Assembly: GCA_029251785.1 (NCBI GenBank)
Contig: JAQXCQ010000141.1
Location: forward strand, 1 to 64,000
Reading direction: 5' to 3'
DNA length: 64,000 nt
DNA from: Maricaulis sp.
GTDB taxonomy: Bacteria > Pseudomonadota > Alphaproteobacteria > Caulobacterales > Maricaulaceae
In this document: positions 49,011 through 58,788 of the stretch, in pieces
Layout of the letters: the number at the start of each line of letters is the position of its first letter
Numbering within the stretch: the first letter of the stretch is position 1
Translations under genes and position numbers: made by a program
Notes under the pieces: model-generated
What the model saw: only the letters and a program-made list of their open reading frames with translations
Told to the model about the DNA's origin: nothing
Databases searched by the model: none

Positions 49011-50255
49011 TCAGCCTTCCAATGATTGATTGACGTAACGCTTGAGTTCCTGACGCGCGATCACCATGCGGTGAACCGCATCAGGACCATCGGCCAAGCG
49101 AAGCGTTCGGACCCAGATCCACATCTGAGCCAGAGGTGTGTCCTGGGAAACGCCAAGGCCTCCATGCATCTGCAGCGCTTCATCAATGGTCTCCAGAGCG
49201 ACACGCGGTGCGATCACCTTGATCTGTGAGATATACGGTGCAGCGGCTCGTGGATCACCCTGGTCCATCATCCAGGCCGCTTTCAGGCATAGCAAACGCG
49301 CCTGCTCAATCGCCATACGGCGCTCCGCGATGATATCGCGATTGGCACCCAGTCGAGCGAGCGGCTTGCCGAAAGCTGTCCGGGATACCGAACGCTGGCA
49401 CATCAGCTCCAAGGCCCGTTCAGACTGACCAATTGCCCGCATACAATGATGAATGCGGCCAGGCCCTAACCGCCCCTGGGAAATTTCAAAGCCACGACCA
49501 CGACCCAGGATAAGACTGTCAGCGGGAATGCGCACATTGGTGAAGCGCACATGCATATGGCCGTGCGGCGCGTCATCATGCCCGAACACCTGCATGGGAC
49601 GCAGGATTTCGATACCGTCCGTTGATGCGTCCACGAGAAATTGCGAATGCTGACCATGACGCGGGGCGTCATCACCCTCGGTCTTGGCCATCAAGATGTA
49701 GATGGCACAGCGCGGGTCACCGGCACCGGAAGCCCAGTGCTTTTCACCGTTGAGCACCCACTCATCTCCATCGAGACGAGCATCGAGGGCGATATTGGTC
49801 GCATCAGACGATGCCACATCCGGCTCGGTCATCAGATAGGCGGAGCGGATCTCACCCTTGAGCAAGGGCTTAAGCCATTTTTCTTTTTGCGCCGCATTAC
49901 CGTAGCGCTCAATAACTTCCATATTTCCCGTATCGGGCGCGGCACAATTGAAAATTTCCGGAGCCAAGTTGGCCCAACCCATTTGCTCGGCCAGATGGGC
50001 ATACTCGACCGTTGATAGACCGTAGCCACGATCGCTGTCAGTAAGCCAGAAGTTCCACAGCCCGCGCTCACGTGCTTTGGCTTTCAATGTTTCCCGGATC
50101 TCCGTCTGACGGTCAGTGAAGGTGAAGCGATCACCGCCGGGGGCCTTGCCGACCTCGGCATGATATTCGGTATCTGCATCCATGATTTCGTCGCGCACCA
50201 TGGCACGAACTTGATCGATAAGCGGCTTGACCCGTTCGGAAATACCCAGATCCAT
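49011..50255 (-). CDS. Acyl-CoA dehydrogenase family protein
   Basis: AYLMTEPDVASSDATNIAL, LNGEKHWASGAGDPRC, QMHGGLGVSQDTPLA. Confidence 0.94.
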   Translation of the reverse strand: MDLGISERVKPLIDQVRAMVRDEIMDADTEYHAEVGKAPGGDRFTFTDRQTEIRETLKAKARERGLWNFWLTDSDRGYGLSTVEYAHLAEQMGWANLAPEIFNCAAPDTGNMEVIERYGNAAQKEKWLKPLLKGEIRSAYLMTEPDVASSDATNIALDARLDGDEWVLNGEKHWASGAGDPRCAIYILMAKTEGDDAPRHGQHSQFLVDASTDGIEILRPMQVFGHDDAPHGHMHVRFTNVRIPADSLILGRGRGFEISQGRLGPGRIHHCMRAIGQSERALELMCQRSVSRTAFGKPLARLGANRDIIAERRMAIEQARLLCLKAAWMMDQGDPRAAAPYISQIKVIAPRVALETIDEALQMHGGLGVSQDTPLAQMWIWVRTLRLADGPDAVHRMVIARQELKRYVNQSLEG

Positions 50256-50291
50256 TATGCTCTCTCTTCCATCATTCGAATTGATTTTAAA

Positions 50292-51089
50292 TCAGACAGG
50301 TCGGCCGCGTTGTTCCACGACGACGCGACGAAATTTGCGCATCCCTCCCAGCCAGCGATCCCGTTGGGAGGCCCGGGCATTTTCATAGCCGGCAACAGAC
50401 GCATGCGGCAGAGCCAAAAATCGTTTCTCTTCAATCGCTGCCATCATTTCATGAGCAACATCCGCCGGCTCGACAATGCCATCAGCGCCGGCGATGCCGC
50501 CATCTTCACTGTCGCCCAGCATGTCGGTACGTACCGCTTGGGGGCAGACACAGACTACCTGCAGCCCCTCGTCACCATGGGCGATGGACAGGCTCTCGGC
50601 GAAGGATACGGCTGCGTGTTTTGTCGCCGTGTAGGATGAGGCTCCGATCTGGGCGAGAAGCCCGGCGGCGGAAGCAACAAGGACAAACACTCCGCCCCCA
50701 TTGGCCTTCATACCCGGCCAAACCTGACGCGCGCTGCGAACCGCGCCCATCACATTGACCTCGAAGGAGGCTTGCCATGCCGCGTCATCGGCGCCCGCAG
50801 CGTCCCAGCTCGGCGCATCAACCCGCAATATGCCGGCATTGGAGACAAACACATCGATAGGTCCAAGTGTAGATGTGACCATCTTTACGAAGCTCTCAAT
50901 CTGAGCTTCATCGGTAACATCAACATGAGCCCCGTAGCCGGAAAACTCGACGGCGGCTTCTGCTGCCCCCTCCAAATCCGCAAGGGCGATCTTTGCGCCG
51001 GCCTTATGGAACGCACGGGCCATGGCAAGACCGATACCGCGTGCACCACCGGTAATGGCGACGACCTTGCCGTTATAATCCATGCTCAT
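50292..51089 (-). CDS. SDR-family oxidoreductase
   Basis: ITGGARGIGLAMARAFHKAGAKIALADLE, SNAG, SSYTATKHAAVSF. Confidence 0.93.
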   Translation of the reverse strand: MSMDYNGKVVAITGGARGIGLAMARAFHKAGAKIALADLEGAAEAAVEFSGYGAHVDVTDEAQIESFVKMVTSTLGPIDVFVSNAGILRVDAPSWDAAGADDAAWQASFEVNVMGAVRSARQVWPGMKANGGGVFVLVASAAGLLAQIGASSYTATKHAAVSFAESLSIAHGDEGLQVVCVCPQAVRTDMLGDSEDGGIAGADGIVEPADVAHEMMAAIEEKRFLALPHASVAGYENARASQRDRWLGGMRKFRRVVVEQRGRPV

Positions 51090-51091
51090 CT

Positions 51092-52231
51092 CTAGTATTT
51101 CCGCAGACGGGCGAACTTGTCAGTATGAAAATTGGCATCACCATACAGAGCTTCCGCAACCCGGACGCGCTTGATGAAAAACCCGATGTCATACTCATCC
51201 GTCATACCAATACCACCGTGCATCTGGATCGCTTCCTGAGCCGATAATTGAGCCACGTGCCCCAATTTGGATTTTGCGGCTGATATCATCATCGTTGCAT
51301 GTTCGGGAGCTGCGTCGAGAGTCTGCAGCGCTTTGAGAACGATCGACTTACCAAGCTCTATTTCTGTGTACAGGTGCGCGGCACGATGCTGCAGACCCTG
51401 GAATGTGCCGATAATTTCCCCGAATTGCTTGCGCTCTTTGAGATAATCCACGGTCTGATCAAGGCAGGCTTGCGCGGAACCGGACATCTCGGCGGAGAGG
51501 CCCGCCCGACCGGCATCGAGCACTTGCTCAAGCGCTGCAAAGCCTCCGTCGATTTCACCTAGAACAGCATCGGCATCCAATTCAACATTGTCGAACTTGA
51601 TGTCGGAGGCCAGGCGGGAGTCGATCATTGTGTCGACCTCAACACTGACCCCGTCAGCCTCACGCGGGACCAGGAAAAGTGTGATTCCATCGGCATCACT
51701 CTCTTCGCCCGACGTCCGGGCCGAGACAATCATCATGTCTGCGATATGTCCGTCGGCAACGAAACTCTTGGCACCGTTGAGCTTGAAGCCGTTCCCAGAA
51801 CGCTCGGCTGTCGTGGTGACCGTGGACGGTGCGTGCTTGCGAGCCTCATCGACCGCGACGGCCGTAATGGCGTCACCCGATGCAATTTTGGCCAGCCATT
51901 CGCTCTTTTGAGAACCGGTCCCGAAGCGTGACAGGGCGGTCGCTCCCATGATGGCTGTCGAGAGAAATGGCGATGCTGTGAGTGTCCGCCCCATCTCCTC
52001 GGCGATAACGCCCGCGGCCACATGCCCCATGGCCACACCACCAAATTCTTCAGGAACCAAAACGCCAGTCATGCCCATTTCGGCCATTGACTTCCAGGTG
52101 TCCCGGTCGAAACCGTCCTTGTTTTCTTCGTCACGTAGCCGACGCAATTGCGAGATCGGTGCGTTATCAGTCATGAACCCCTTGGCGGCGTCCTTGAGCA
52201 TGTTTTGTTCTTCATTCAGTACCATAGCCAT
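51092..52231 (-). CDS. Acyl-CoA dehydrogenase (candidate small subunit of a heteromeric enzyme)
   Basis: GVIAEEMGRTLTASPFLSTAIM, LNGAKSFVADGHIADMMIVSART, EAIQMHGGIGMTDEYDIGFFIKR. Confidence 0.93.
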   Translation of the reverse strand: MAMVLNEEQNMLKDAAKGFMTDNAPISQLRRLRDEENKDGFDRDTWKSMAEMGMTGVLVPEEFGGVAMGHVAAGVIAEEMGRTLTASPFLSTAIMGATALSRFGTGSQKSEWLAKIASGDAITAVAVDEARKHAPSTVTTTAERSGNGFKLNGAKSFVADGHIADMMIVSARTSGEESDADGITLFLVPREADGVSVEVDTMIDSRLASDIKFDNVELDADAVLGEIDGGFAALEQVLDAGRAGLSAEMSGSAQACLDQTVDYLKERKQFGEIIGTFQGLQHRAAHLYTEIELGKSIVLKALQTLDAAPEHATMMISAAKSKLGHVAQLSAQEAIQMHGGIGMTDEYDIGFFIKRVRVAEALYGDANFHTDKFARLRKY

Positions 52232-52261
52232 GGCTATATATCCTCAAATAACGGTTTTAGC

Positions 52262-53437
52262 TCAGGCTGTTGGGAGGCCGAGAATACGCTTGGAAATGAT
52301 ATTGAGCTGGACCTCGGAGGTCCCGCCCTCGATGGAGTTGGCTTTGGTGCGCAGCCACAAGCGGGCCACATCGCCTTCTCCATCCCACGCCAAAGCATCA
52401 TGCCCCGCACTGTCCATCATCAACTCCAGACGGCGTTTGTTGAGTTCGGTGCCGTAGTATTTGAGCATCGAAGAATTGGCACCCACGCCACTACCCGCTT
52501 TTGCTTCATCGATGACACGTTCCATCGTCGATAGAAATGCTAGGCCATCAATCTCAGAGCGCGCGACATCAACACGTAGAACCGGATCGTCGAGCTGACC
52601 ACGATCGTCCAAGCCCAATTGTTGAACGGCAATATCGCCCATCGGACGGAGCGCACCGGAACCGGCCCCTGATCCACCGATCATCTCGCGCTCATGGGTG
52701 AGCAGATATTTGGCGATTGTCCAACCTTTATTGATTTCACCAACAAGATCAGATTTCTCGCATCGTGCATTATCCAGGAAGGTTTCACAGAATGGGGACT
52801 TTCCGGAAATCAACTTGATGGGCTTGGTGGTGACCCCGGGTTGATCCATGTCGACCAGGACGAAAGAGATGCCTTCGTGCTTCTTCGCTTCGAAATCGGT
52901 TCGGACAAGGACGAAAATCCAATCCGCCTGATCGGCGTAGGACGTCCAGACTTTCTGACCCGTGACTGAGTAATGATCACCCATGTCTTCGCACTTGGTC
53001 ATGAGAGACGCCAAGTCGGATCCAGCGTTAGGCTCTGAATAGCCCTGCGCCCAGCGAATTTCTCCGCGGGCGATTTGCGGCAAATATTTGAGTTTTTGCT
53101 CTTCATTCCCGTATTTCAGCAATGCCGGACCAAGCATCCAGATACCAAATGACATCAGAGGCGAACGCGCCTTGATGGCTTTCATTTCCGCTTTAAGAAT
53201 TTTGGCTTCATCTTTGGACAATCCGCCGCCGCCGTACGCTTTGGGCCATTCCGGTACGGTCCAGCCCTTGGACGCCATGGCATCCAGCCACACTTTCTGT
53301 TGGGGGTTCTTGAAAGTTGGGTTGCGGCCGCCCCAGACCGCATCGCTTTCATCCTTCATCGGCAGGCGCATTTCGGCTGGGCAATTAGCCTCAAGCCACT
53401 CCCGCGTTTCGCTGCGGAATTTTTCCAAATCGGACAT
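52262..53437 (-). CDS. Acyl-CoA dehydrogenase (candidate large subunit)
   Basis: WAQGYSEPNAGSDLASLMTKCEDMGDHYSVTGQKVWTSYADQADWIFVLVRTD, GGTSEVQLNIISKRILGLP; start chosen at MSDLEKF. Confidence 0.93.
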   Translation of the reverse strand: MSDLEKFRSETREWLEANCPAEMRLPMKDESDAVWGGRNPTFKNPQQKVWLDAMASKGWTVPEWPKAYGGGGLSKDEAKILKAEMKAIKARSPLMSFGIWMLGPALLKYGNEEQKLKYLPQIARGEIRWAQGYSEPNAGSDLASLMTKCEDMGDHYSVTGQKVWTSYADQADWIFVLVRTDFEAKKHEGISFVLVDMDQPGVTTKPIKLISGKSPFCETFLDNARCEKSDLVGEINKGWTIAKYLLTHEREMIGGSGAGSGALRPMGDIAVQQLGLDDRGQLDDPVLRVDVARSEIDGLAFLSTMERVIDEAKAGSGVGANSSMLKYYGTELNKRRLELMMDSAGHDALAWDGEGDVARLWLRTKANSIEGGTSEVQLNIISKRILGLPTA

Positions 53438-53465
53438 ATTTCTCCCCAATGAGATCAGCATGACG

Positions 53466-53481
53466 TTGACGTTTAGGTCAA
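53466..53481. promoter_or_regulatory. Palindrome-like TTGACGTTTAGGTCAA, candidate operator of the acyl-CoA cluster
   Basis: TTGAC-n6-GTCAA inverted repeat 29 bp upstream of the first gene of the cluster. Confidence 0.45.
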
Positions 53482-53629
53482 GCATGCGGTCAAAAAATTA
53501 CGCCGCCAATGTCACGCTCAAACAGGCGTAGATATCAGCAACGCGAATAGGCAACGCAGAGTAAACGCCGCAATGCGCGCCCACACAATCATTACTTTCC
53601 GTACCATCGACATTAAGGACGGTAGGGTC

Positions 53630-53655
53630 AAATCACCGCTTTACGTGGGTGATTT
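53630..53655 (-). terminator. Hairpin downstream of the sensor kinase gene
   Basis: AAATCACC-gctttacgtg-GGTGATTT, 8-bp perfect stem; modest U-tract. Confidence 0.45.
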
Positions 53656-53690
53656 ATTTAAAAACACCTCTTATGAGGGAATTTCTCTAT

Positions 53691-55685
53691 CTACGCGACC
53701 GGTAATTTGATGAAAAAAGAAGCCCCTATTCTCTCATTTCCCTGCGCCCATATTTCACCCTTGTGGCGCGCGATTATTCTTTGACACAAGGCGAGTCCGA
53801 TGCCCGTGCCGGGAAATTCACCACGGGTATGCAAGCGTTCAAAAATCTGGAAAATACGTTTCTCGTACTTGGCTTCAAACCCAATTCCATTGTCGCTGAC
53901 TATCACAAGCCAATCATTGGTGGCGGTTTCAAAACGAGCCGTGACTTCGATATACGGATCCGCATCCCCCCGATACTTCAACGCATTGCTTATCAAATTT
54001 TGAAAAACCTGCCGTAACAAACCCGCATCTCCTCGAACAACCGGCAGGTTGCTACCGCTCAGAGTCGCAGAAACTTCCTCAAGTTGAACGCCCAGTGTCA
54101 GGCGCACATCCTCTAGAAGCGCCGCCAGGTCGACATCCGTTGTCACCATCTCGGTATTGCTAGATTTTGAATAGGCCAGAAGATCGACGATCAATTGCTG
54201 CATGCGAGACGAGCCATCGACCATGATATCGACAATTTCACGCCCCCCTTCATCAAGAACATCGCTGTAGCGATCCACTAAAATGTCGCCAAACGCGGAT
54301 ATTTTGCGCAAGGGTTCTTGAAGGTCATGCGATGCCGCCATCGCGAAACTCTCCAATTCCGTATTGGTCCGCTCGAGTTCCGACGCCTGCTCCCGCAACT
54401 TGTCTTCTGCGCGCTTGACGTCGGTGATGTCATACAGGGAGCCCGCCATACGAAGAGGCTTCCCGTCGGAATCCCAAATTGCCTGCCCGCGTGTTCGCAC
54501 CCAGATATATTCACCATCGCCATGCCGTATGCGATATTCTACAGAATATTCCTCCCCGGACTCCAGATGACGAGACCCTGCCCGCACGACATCGCCCACA
54601 TCGTCGGCATGTATTGCCCGTGCCCAAGCCTCGAAGGACGGTTTGAAGGATTCTTTGTCGAAACCGAGAATAGTCATCAGTTGTGGAGACCAATAAAGCT
54701 TATCGGTTACGGGATCCCAATCCCAGATCCCGACACTGGCCCCCTCCACGGCAAGCTGGTAACGTTCCTCGCTTATCGCCAAAGCTTCGCGTTCAAGCTT
54801 CTGCGCCGTAATATCCTCGATTGAGCCCGCCATTCGAACGGCCTGCCCGTTTTCGTCCCAGACGGCTTGCCCGCGGGCTCGAATATCAACCCATTCAGAA
54901 CCGCGCTTAACTCTGTATTCGATATCCATCGGCATATGGCTATCTAGGTGTTCGCGCTGGCTGTCTCGAATCCGATTTAGATCATCGGGATGCACGCGTC
55001 GGCGGTAATCCTCGGCACTCGGTTGATGGTCGGGATCTGAAATGCCCAATATTTCAAGATGCCTGGGGGACCAATAAAGTGCATCCGCGCGAATGTCCCA
55101 ATCCCAGATGCCAACATTGGCTCCGGAAATTGCCAAGTGAAACCGTTGCCGTGCTTCGTCCAAGGACAACAACAAACTAATTTGCGAGATCGCAACTTCG
55201 AGGACCAATTCATCGTCATCATCGAACGATTTGCTGCGTGCACTCGACCCGATCAGACCGAGTGTACCGAAAACCCGACCTGCGACGGCCAACCGACCGC
55301 CAATATAGCATTCAACCCCATGCTTTGTCCGGAATGGATGGTCGCGATATTGGCTTGATGCAAGATCGGGAATCCATAGGGGTGCCTCCCCGCCCACAAC
55401 CTTGCTGCAAAACACTTCAGATCGCGGCAATTGTGCGCCCGGACGGGTTTCGACCGCCTGTCCGGAGACATATTCAAACAAGCAGCTATCAATATCAGTG
55501 CGACTAATCACCGCTTGTTGCAGGCTGAAATATCGCCGCAATTGGATTAATATTCGATCGAGTGAAACGCGAATATCAGACTCGTCCACGCGTGCGCAGG
55601 CCAATAAATCGTGGACGATTTGGCGCGTTTGCCCGGACTTAGTGCCAGGAAGGCCTTCATTCTTAGAGTTTTGGAGCGTCGACAT
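53691..55685 (-). CDS. GAF-PAS-PAS sensor histidine kinase
   Basis: Two PAS/PAC repeats (VGIWDWD..LYWSP..; VRMAGSIEDIT / LRMAGSLYDIT), SHDLQEPLRKISAFGD H-box, N/G boxes (NLISNALKYRG, VSDNGIGFEAKYEKRIFQIFERLHTRGEFPGTGIGLALCQRI). Confidence 0.95.
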   Translation of the reverse strand: MSTLQNSKNEGLPGTKSGQTRQIVHDLLACARVDESDIRVSLDRILIQLRRYFSLQQAVISRTDIDSCLFEYVSGQAVETRPGAQLPRSEVFCSKVVGGEAPLWIPDLASSQYRDHPFRTKHGVECYIGGRLAVAGRVFGTLGLIGSSARSKSFDDDDELVLEVAISQISLLLSLDEARQRFHLAISGANVGIWDWDIRADALYWSPRHLEILGISDPDHQPSAEDYRRRVHPDDLNRIRDSQREHLDSHMPMDIEYRVKRGSEWVDIRARGQAVWDENGQAVRMAGSIEDITAQKLEREALAISEERYQLAVEGASVGIWDWDPVTDKLYWSPQLMTILGFDKESFKPSFEAWARAIHADDVGDVVRAGSRHLESGEEYSVEYRIRHGDGEYIWVRTRGQAIWDSDGKPLRMAGSLYDITDVKRAEDKLREQASELERTNTELESFAMAASHDLQEPLRKISAFGDILVDRYSDVLDEGGREIVDIMVDGSSRMQQLIVDLLAYSKSSNTEMVTTDVDLAALLEDVRLTLGVQLEEVSATLSGSNLPVVRGDAGLLRQVFQNLISNALKYRGDADPYIEVTARFETATNDWLVIVSDNGIGFEAKYEKRIFQIFERLHTRGEFPGTGIGLALCQRIIARHKGEIWAQGNERIGASFFIKLPVA

Positions 55686-55802
55686 TCAGCCCTTTCCCGG
55701 GCTTGGAGAGAAGACCAACGAACACACTTCTGGCGCGGTGATTCGTCGTCGATACGACCGATATTTTAGGGCCAAGTGGATTGATTCAGCAAATGTGGAT
55801 GA

Positions 55803-56276
55803 TCATTGCTCCGCAAAATTGGTGGCCAAATATTCAACCAAACGGGTGCGCTCTTCAACGGTGGGGGCGGCCATGCCTTGGTGGTCCACCATCCAATCAA
55901 TCATATCAGACCAGCCCTGGGCTGTTTTTGATTGCTGCATAACCAACCGCAGACTGTGACAGGATGCGCAAGTATACAGGACGTCCTCATAGCCCGGCGT
56001 CCGCGGCAATCCCCAATACTCGTCACGGGCATTGAAAGCAGCGTTCGGCGCGATCGCCCCGGGTTGTATGCTGGGATCAAGCGCGTCAAAGCCGGTGAAA
56101 TAGTTCACACTTCCGGACCAATCATCCGCCATCGCAACAACCACATCCGCTGCCTCCGGCGCATCAAGCGATGCGATAGCAGAAGCCGGCTCATCCTCAA
56201 TCTGAGCCGGCACATCATCGGATGCGGAGCAGGCGCCCAAAGCCAGTAAAAACGCAAAGGGTGCACCCTGCCTCAT
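55803..56276 (-). CDS. c-type cytochrome subunit associated with sulfite dehydrogenase (SorB-like)
   Basis: CASCH heme motif, signal peptide (MRQGAPFAFLLALGACSA); start set at 56276, ATGA-type junction with sulfite oxidase stop. Confidence 0.85.
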   Translation of the reverse strand: MRQGAPFAFLLALGACSASDDVPAQIEDEPASAIASLDAPEAADVVVAMADDWSGSVNYFTGFDALDPSIQPGAIAPNAAFNARDEYWGLPRTPGYEDVLYTCASCHSLRLVMQQSKTAQGWSDMIDWMVDHQGMAAPTVEERTRLVEYLATNFAEQ

Positions 56277-57544
56277 AATACGAATACCGCGACACGATGC
56301 TGCATATTGTTGAGATAACCCTTGGGGTTCCATCCGGGTGTCGTCGCGGGTTGGCTGGTGCCGTTCTGATCAGTCGCCCGCGCCCAAACCTCGTAATAGC
56401 CGCGCTCGGGAATCGTCAGCTGCGCTTGCCAACGGCGCCAGGCATATCGGTTGCGAGCCGCTGGCATTTCCACGGCTTGCCAGCTCGCCCCGAAATCGAT
56501 TGAGATTTCCATCGATTCAACGGCCACATCACCGGACCACGCGCTCCCACGGATCATCATCGGTTCGCCGGCATTCACGCGGGCACCGGTCTCAGGAAAG
56601 GTAATCAACGATTTGATAGGCATGGAATTAATGGTGATCATGTCCTCATTCGGAACACGTGTTCCGGGCGCAACGGGATAAGCCGGCATCCGGTAGGCCG
56701 TACCGAGCATTTTCTCACCGTCATGCACCTGATCGCGAACCCAGATACGATTGAGCCATTTTTGCGAACAAGATCCCGGCCAGCCCGGGATGATCAGGCG
56801 CAAGGGGTGGCCATTCAACTCTGGCATAGGCTCGCCATTCATCGCCCAGGCAATGATCGAGTGCTCCTCGAGCGCTTTTTCTATTGGAACACCGCGGGAA
56901 ATCGCATCGCGATCGGGATCGCCGCTCAGATGAGTATCGGCGCCATAGTGCCCGGTGTGAACTGCGGTATCGCGAAGACCCGCGGCCTGCAAAACATCCC
57001 GCAGGCGAACCCCGGTCCACCGCGCGCACCCGACAGCGCCGAATGTCCATTGATTTCCAGAGGCTGCGGGCTGGTGAAAGGCGCGACCATTGCCACCGCA
57101 TTCGACCACAAGATCCAGCTCGACGGTCGCGAAGCGTGATTTTAGCTCCGTAATGGTCAGTTCCAGCGCGCGTTCGACCTCGCCGTCGATCCGCAGGGTC
57201 CAGGCATCATCCGAGGTATCGACACCGATCGGCGGCTGCCCGTTATTGCGTACGAAAAATCGATTATTGGGTGTCAGCGCATCATCTAGGAGATGTGGAG
57301 GCGTCTCCATATTGACCGGGCGGTCTCCCAATAATGTCAGCCCCGGTTTCGCAACGGCGAGTGTGCCGACATCCTGGGCCAATGCGACGGGAATAAAACC
57401 GGCGGGCAGATCACCCGCAAACGGGATTGGCAATCCAAGCGCCGCGGTGAAGGCCGCCGCACCCGTCAAAAGATTGCGCCGGCTCAACTCTGGTCCGAGG
57501 TGTGTGGCCTCTCCCACGTCGCGCGATGCTTTTTGGTCGATCAT
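56273..57544 (-). CDS. Molybdopterin-dependent sulfite oxidase/dehydrogenase (SorA/SoxC-like)
   Basis: Tat-type SRRNLLTGAAAF; VVECGGNGRAFHQPAASGNQW, ARWTGVRLRDVLQAAG, WPGSCSQKWLNRI. Confidence 0.93.
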   Translation of the reverse strand: MIDQKASRDVGEATHLGPELSRRNLLTGAAAFTAALGLPIPFAGDLPAGFIPVALAQDVGTLAVAKPGLTLLGDRPVNMETPPHLLDDALTPNNRFFVRNNGQPPIGVDTSDDAWTLRIDGEVERALELTITELKSRFATVELDLVVECGGNGRAFHQPAASGNQWTFGAVGCARWTGVRLRDVLQAAGLRDTAVHTGHYGADTHLSGDPDRDAISRGVPIEKALEEHSIIAWAMNGEPMPELNGHPLRLIIPGWPGSCSQKWLNRIWVRDQVHDGEKMLGTAYRMPAYPVAPGTRVPNEDMITINSMPIKSLITFPETGARVNAGEPMMIRGSAWSGDVAVESMEISIDFGASWQAVEMPAARNRYAWRRWQAQLTIPERGYYEVWARATDQNGTSQPATTPGWNPKGYLNNMQHRVAVFVL

Positions 57545-57724
57545 GATTCTCTCCTCGCTGGGCGCATGATGGCATTTTCAGAGGTTGCAGCAAGAGACTG
57601 ACGTCAAAAACAGCATTTATCTGTAAAAACAGCACGATTTATCGAAAGTCGCGATAGACGCGGCCTGACTATTACGCGACGGTAATGTTACCGAACCTTC
57701 AATTTACGGCCTGGGGAGGCGTCG

Positions 57725-57958
57725 ATGCGAAGTGAGTATATAGCGCTGTTGCTTGCAGCAGGAATCGGGCTTGGCATTGCTGTCAGCCCAACCTCAATCA
57801 AAACAGCCGTGGCAGAACGCGTTGCCGTTCCGGAAAATGTCGTCGCGGAATTATCACGACAGATGAACTTTTTTGCGAGTTGGGCAAACCAGGACGGTCA
57901 GGCACCGGACGCGAACGAGGACGATTCCATCATTGTGGTTGAGGAAGCCGACGCTTAA
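57725..57958 (+). CDS. Small hypothetical protein with N-terminal hydrophobic segment
   Basis: 77 aa; RBS-like GGGGAGG upstream; stop codon overlaps the ccmI stop on the other strand. Confidence 0.5.
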   Translation: MRSEYIALLLAAGIGLGIAVSPTSIKTAVAERVAVPENVVAELSRQMNFFASWANQDGQAPDANEDDSIIVVEEADA

Positions 57959-58788
57959 TTATCCGAGCCGGGTGATGCAGCCTGGCTAGCGTCCAGCTGG
58001 TTTTCTATCATCACCCGAAACGGTTCGCCGACCGGCAATCCCTGCGCTATATCCGCCCAACTTTCGCGTGCGCGCTCTGTTTCTCCATTCTGATACCAAG
58101 CGAGTGCCAGAAAAAATCGCGCGCGTGGGAGCTGCGGCTGCAACTCCAATGCATTTTCAAAGGCATCGCGCGCTATCGGAAGCACTAATCCCTGATTCGC
58201 TGCCAACTGTGCTTCACCAAAGGCTGTAAACAGGTCGGCATTTGGTGGAGCCAGTGTGATCGCCTGATCAAACGCAAAGGCAGCTTCCTCATATTGGCGC
58301 GTGGACATGAAGTATGGCCCAAGCAATAGCCATCCTTCCAAATCATCAGGGTCTTCTGCCAAGCGATCGATCAGCTCGTCGACCGCCGCCAGAACTGATG
58401 GGTCTTCCGGCAAATTCACACTCTCAACTCGCGGCGCCGGAGGAGAAGAGACCAATAACGGGCTGCCGATTTGCAAATAAATAGCGACGGCCACGAGAGC
58501 AGGTAACCCCATCGACAAGACGGCCACACGACGTAGCGAGTGCAAAGGCGCTTCATCGTACTCTATGGCATCAGAAGCGGAGAGCAGCCGGCGACTAATT
58601 TCTAATCGGGCGGTTTTTGCCTCCTCGTCACTGATTAGATCAAGTGCTTGGTCGCGCTCCAATTCATCGAGCTGACCGGCAAAGACCCCCAATCCATCGC
58701 TCATATCCTTTGGTTTACGCGATAGAAGCGGTGCAAGGAGGATGACGCTGATCAGAGCACTGATAACCAAAATAACGAGCCAGATCAT
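57955..58788 (-). CDS. ccmI: Cytochrome c biogenesis protein CcmI (TPR)
   Basis: Two N-terminal TMs, 'LLSRKPKDMSDGLGVFAGQLDELERDQALDLISDEEAKTARLEISRRLL', TPR region; ccm context. Confidence 0.9.
   Translation of the reverse strand: MIWLVILVISALISVILLAPLLSRKPKDMSDGLGVFAGQLDELERDQALDLISDEEAKTARLEISRRLLSASDAIEYDEAPLHSLRRVAVLSMGLPALVAVAIYLQIGSPLLVSSPPAPRVESVNLPEDPSVLAAVDELIDRLAEDPDDLEGWLLLGPYFMSTRQYEEAAFAFDQAITLAPPNADLFTAFGEAQLAANQGLVLPIARDAFENALELQPQLPRARFFLALAWYQNGETERARESWADIAQGLPVGEPFRVMIENQLDASQAASPGSDN

Noticed and set aside
48413-49033. 206-aa plus-strand ORF opposite the acyl-CoA synthetase
   Set aside because: Shadow ORF opposite a clear AMP-binding enzyme.
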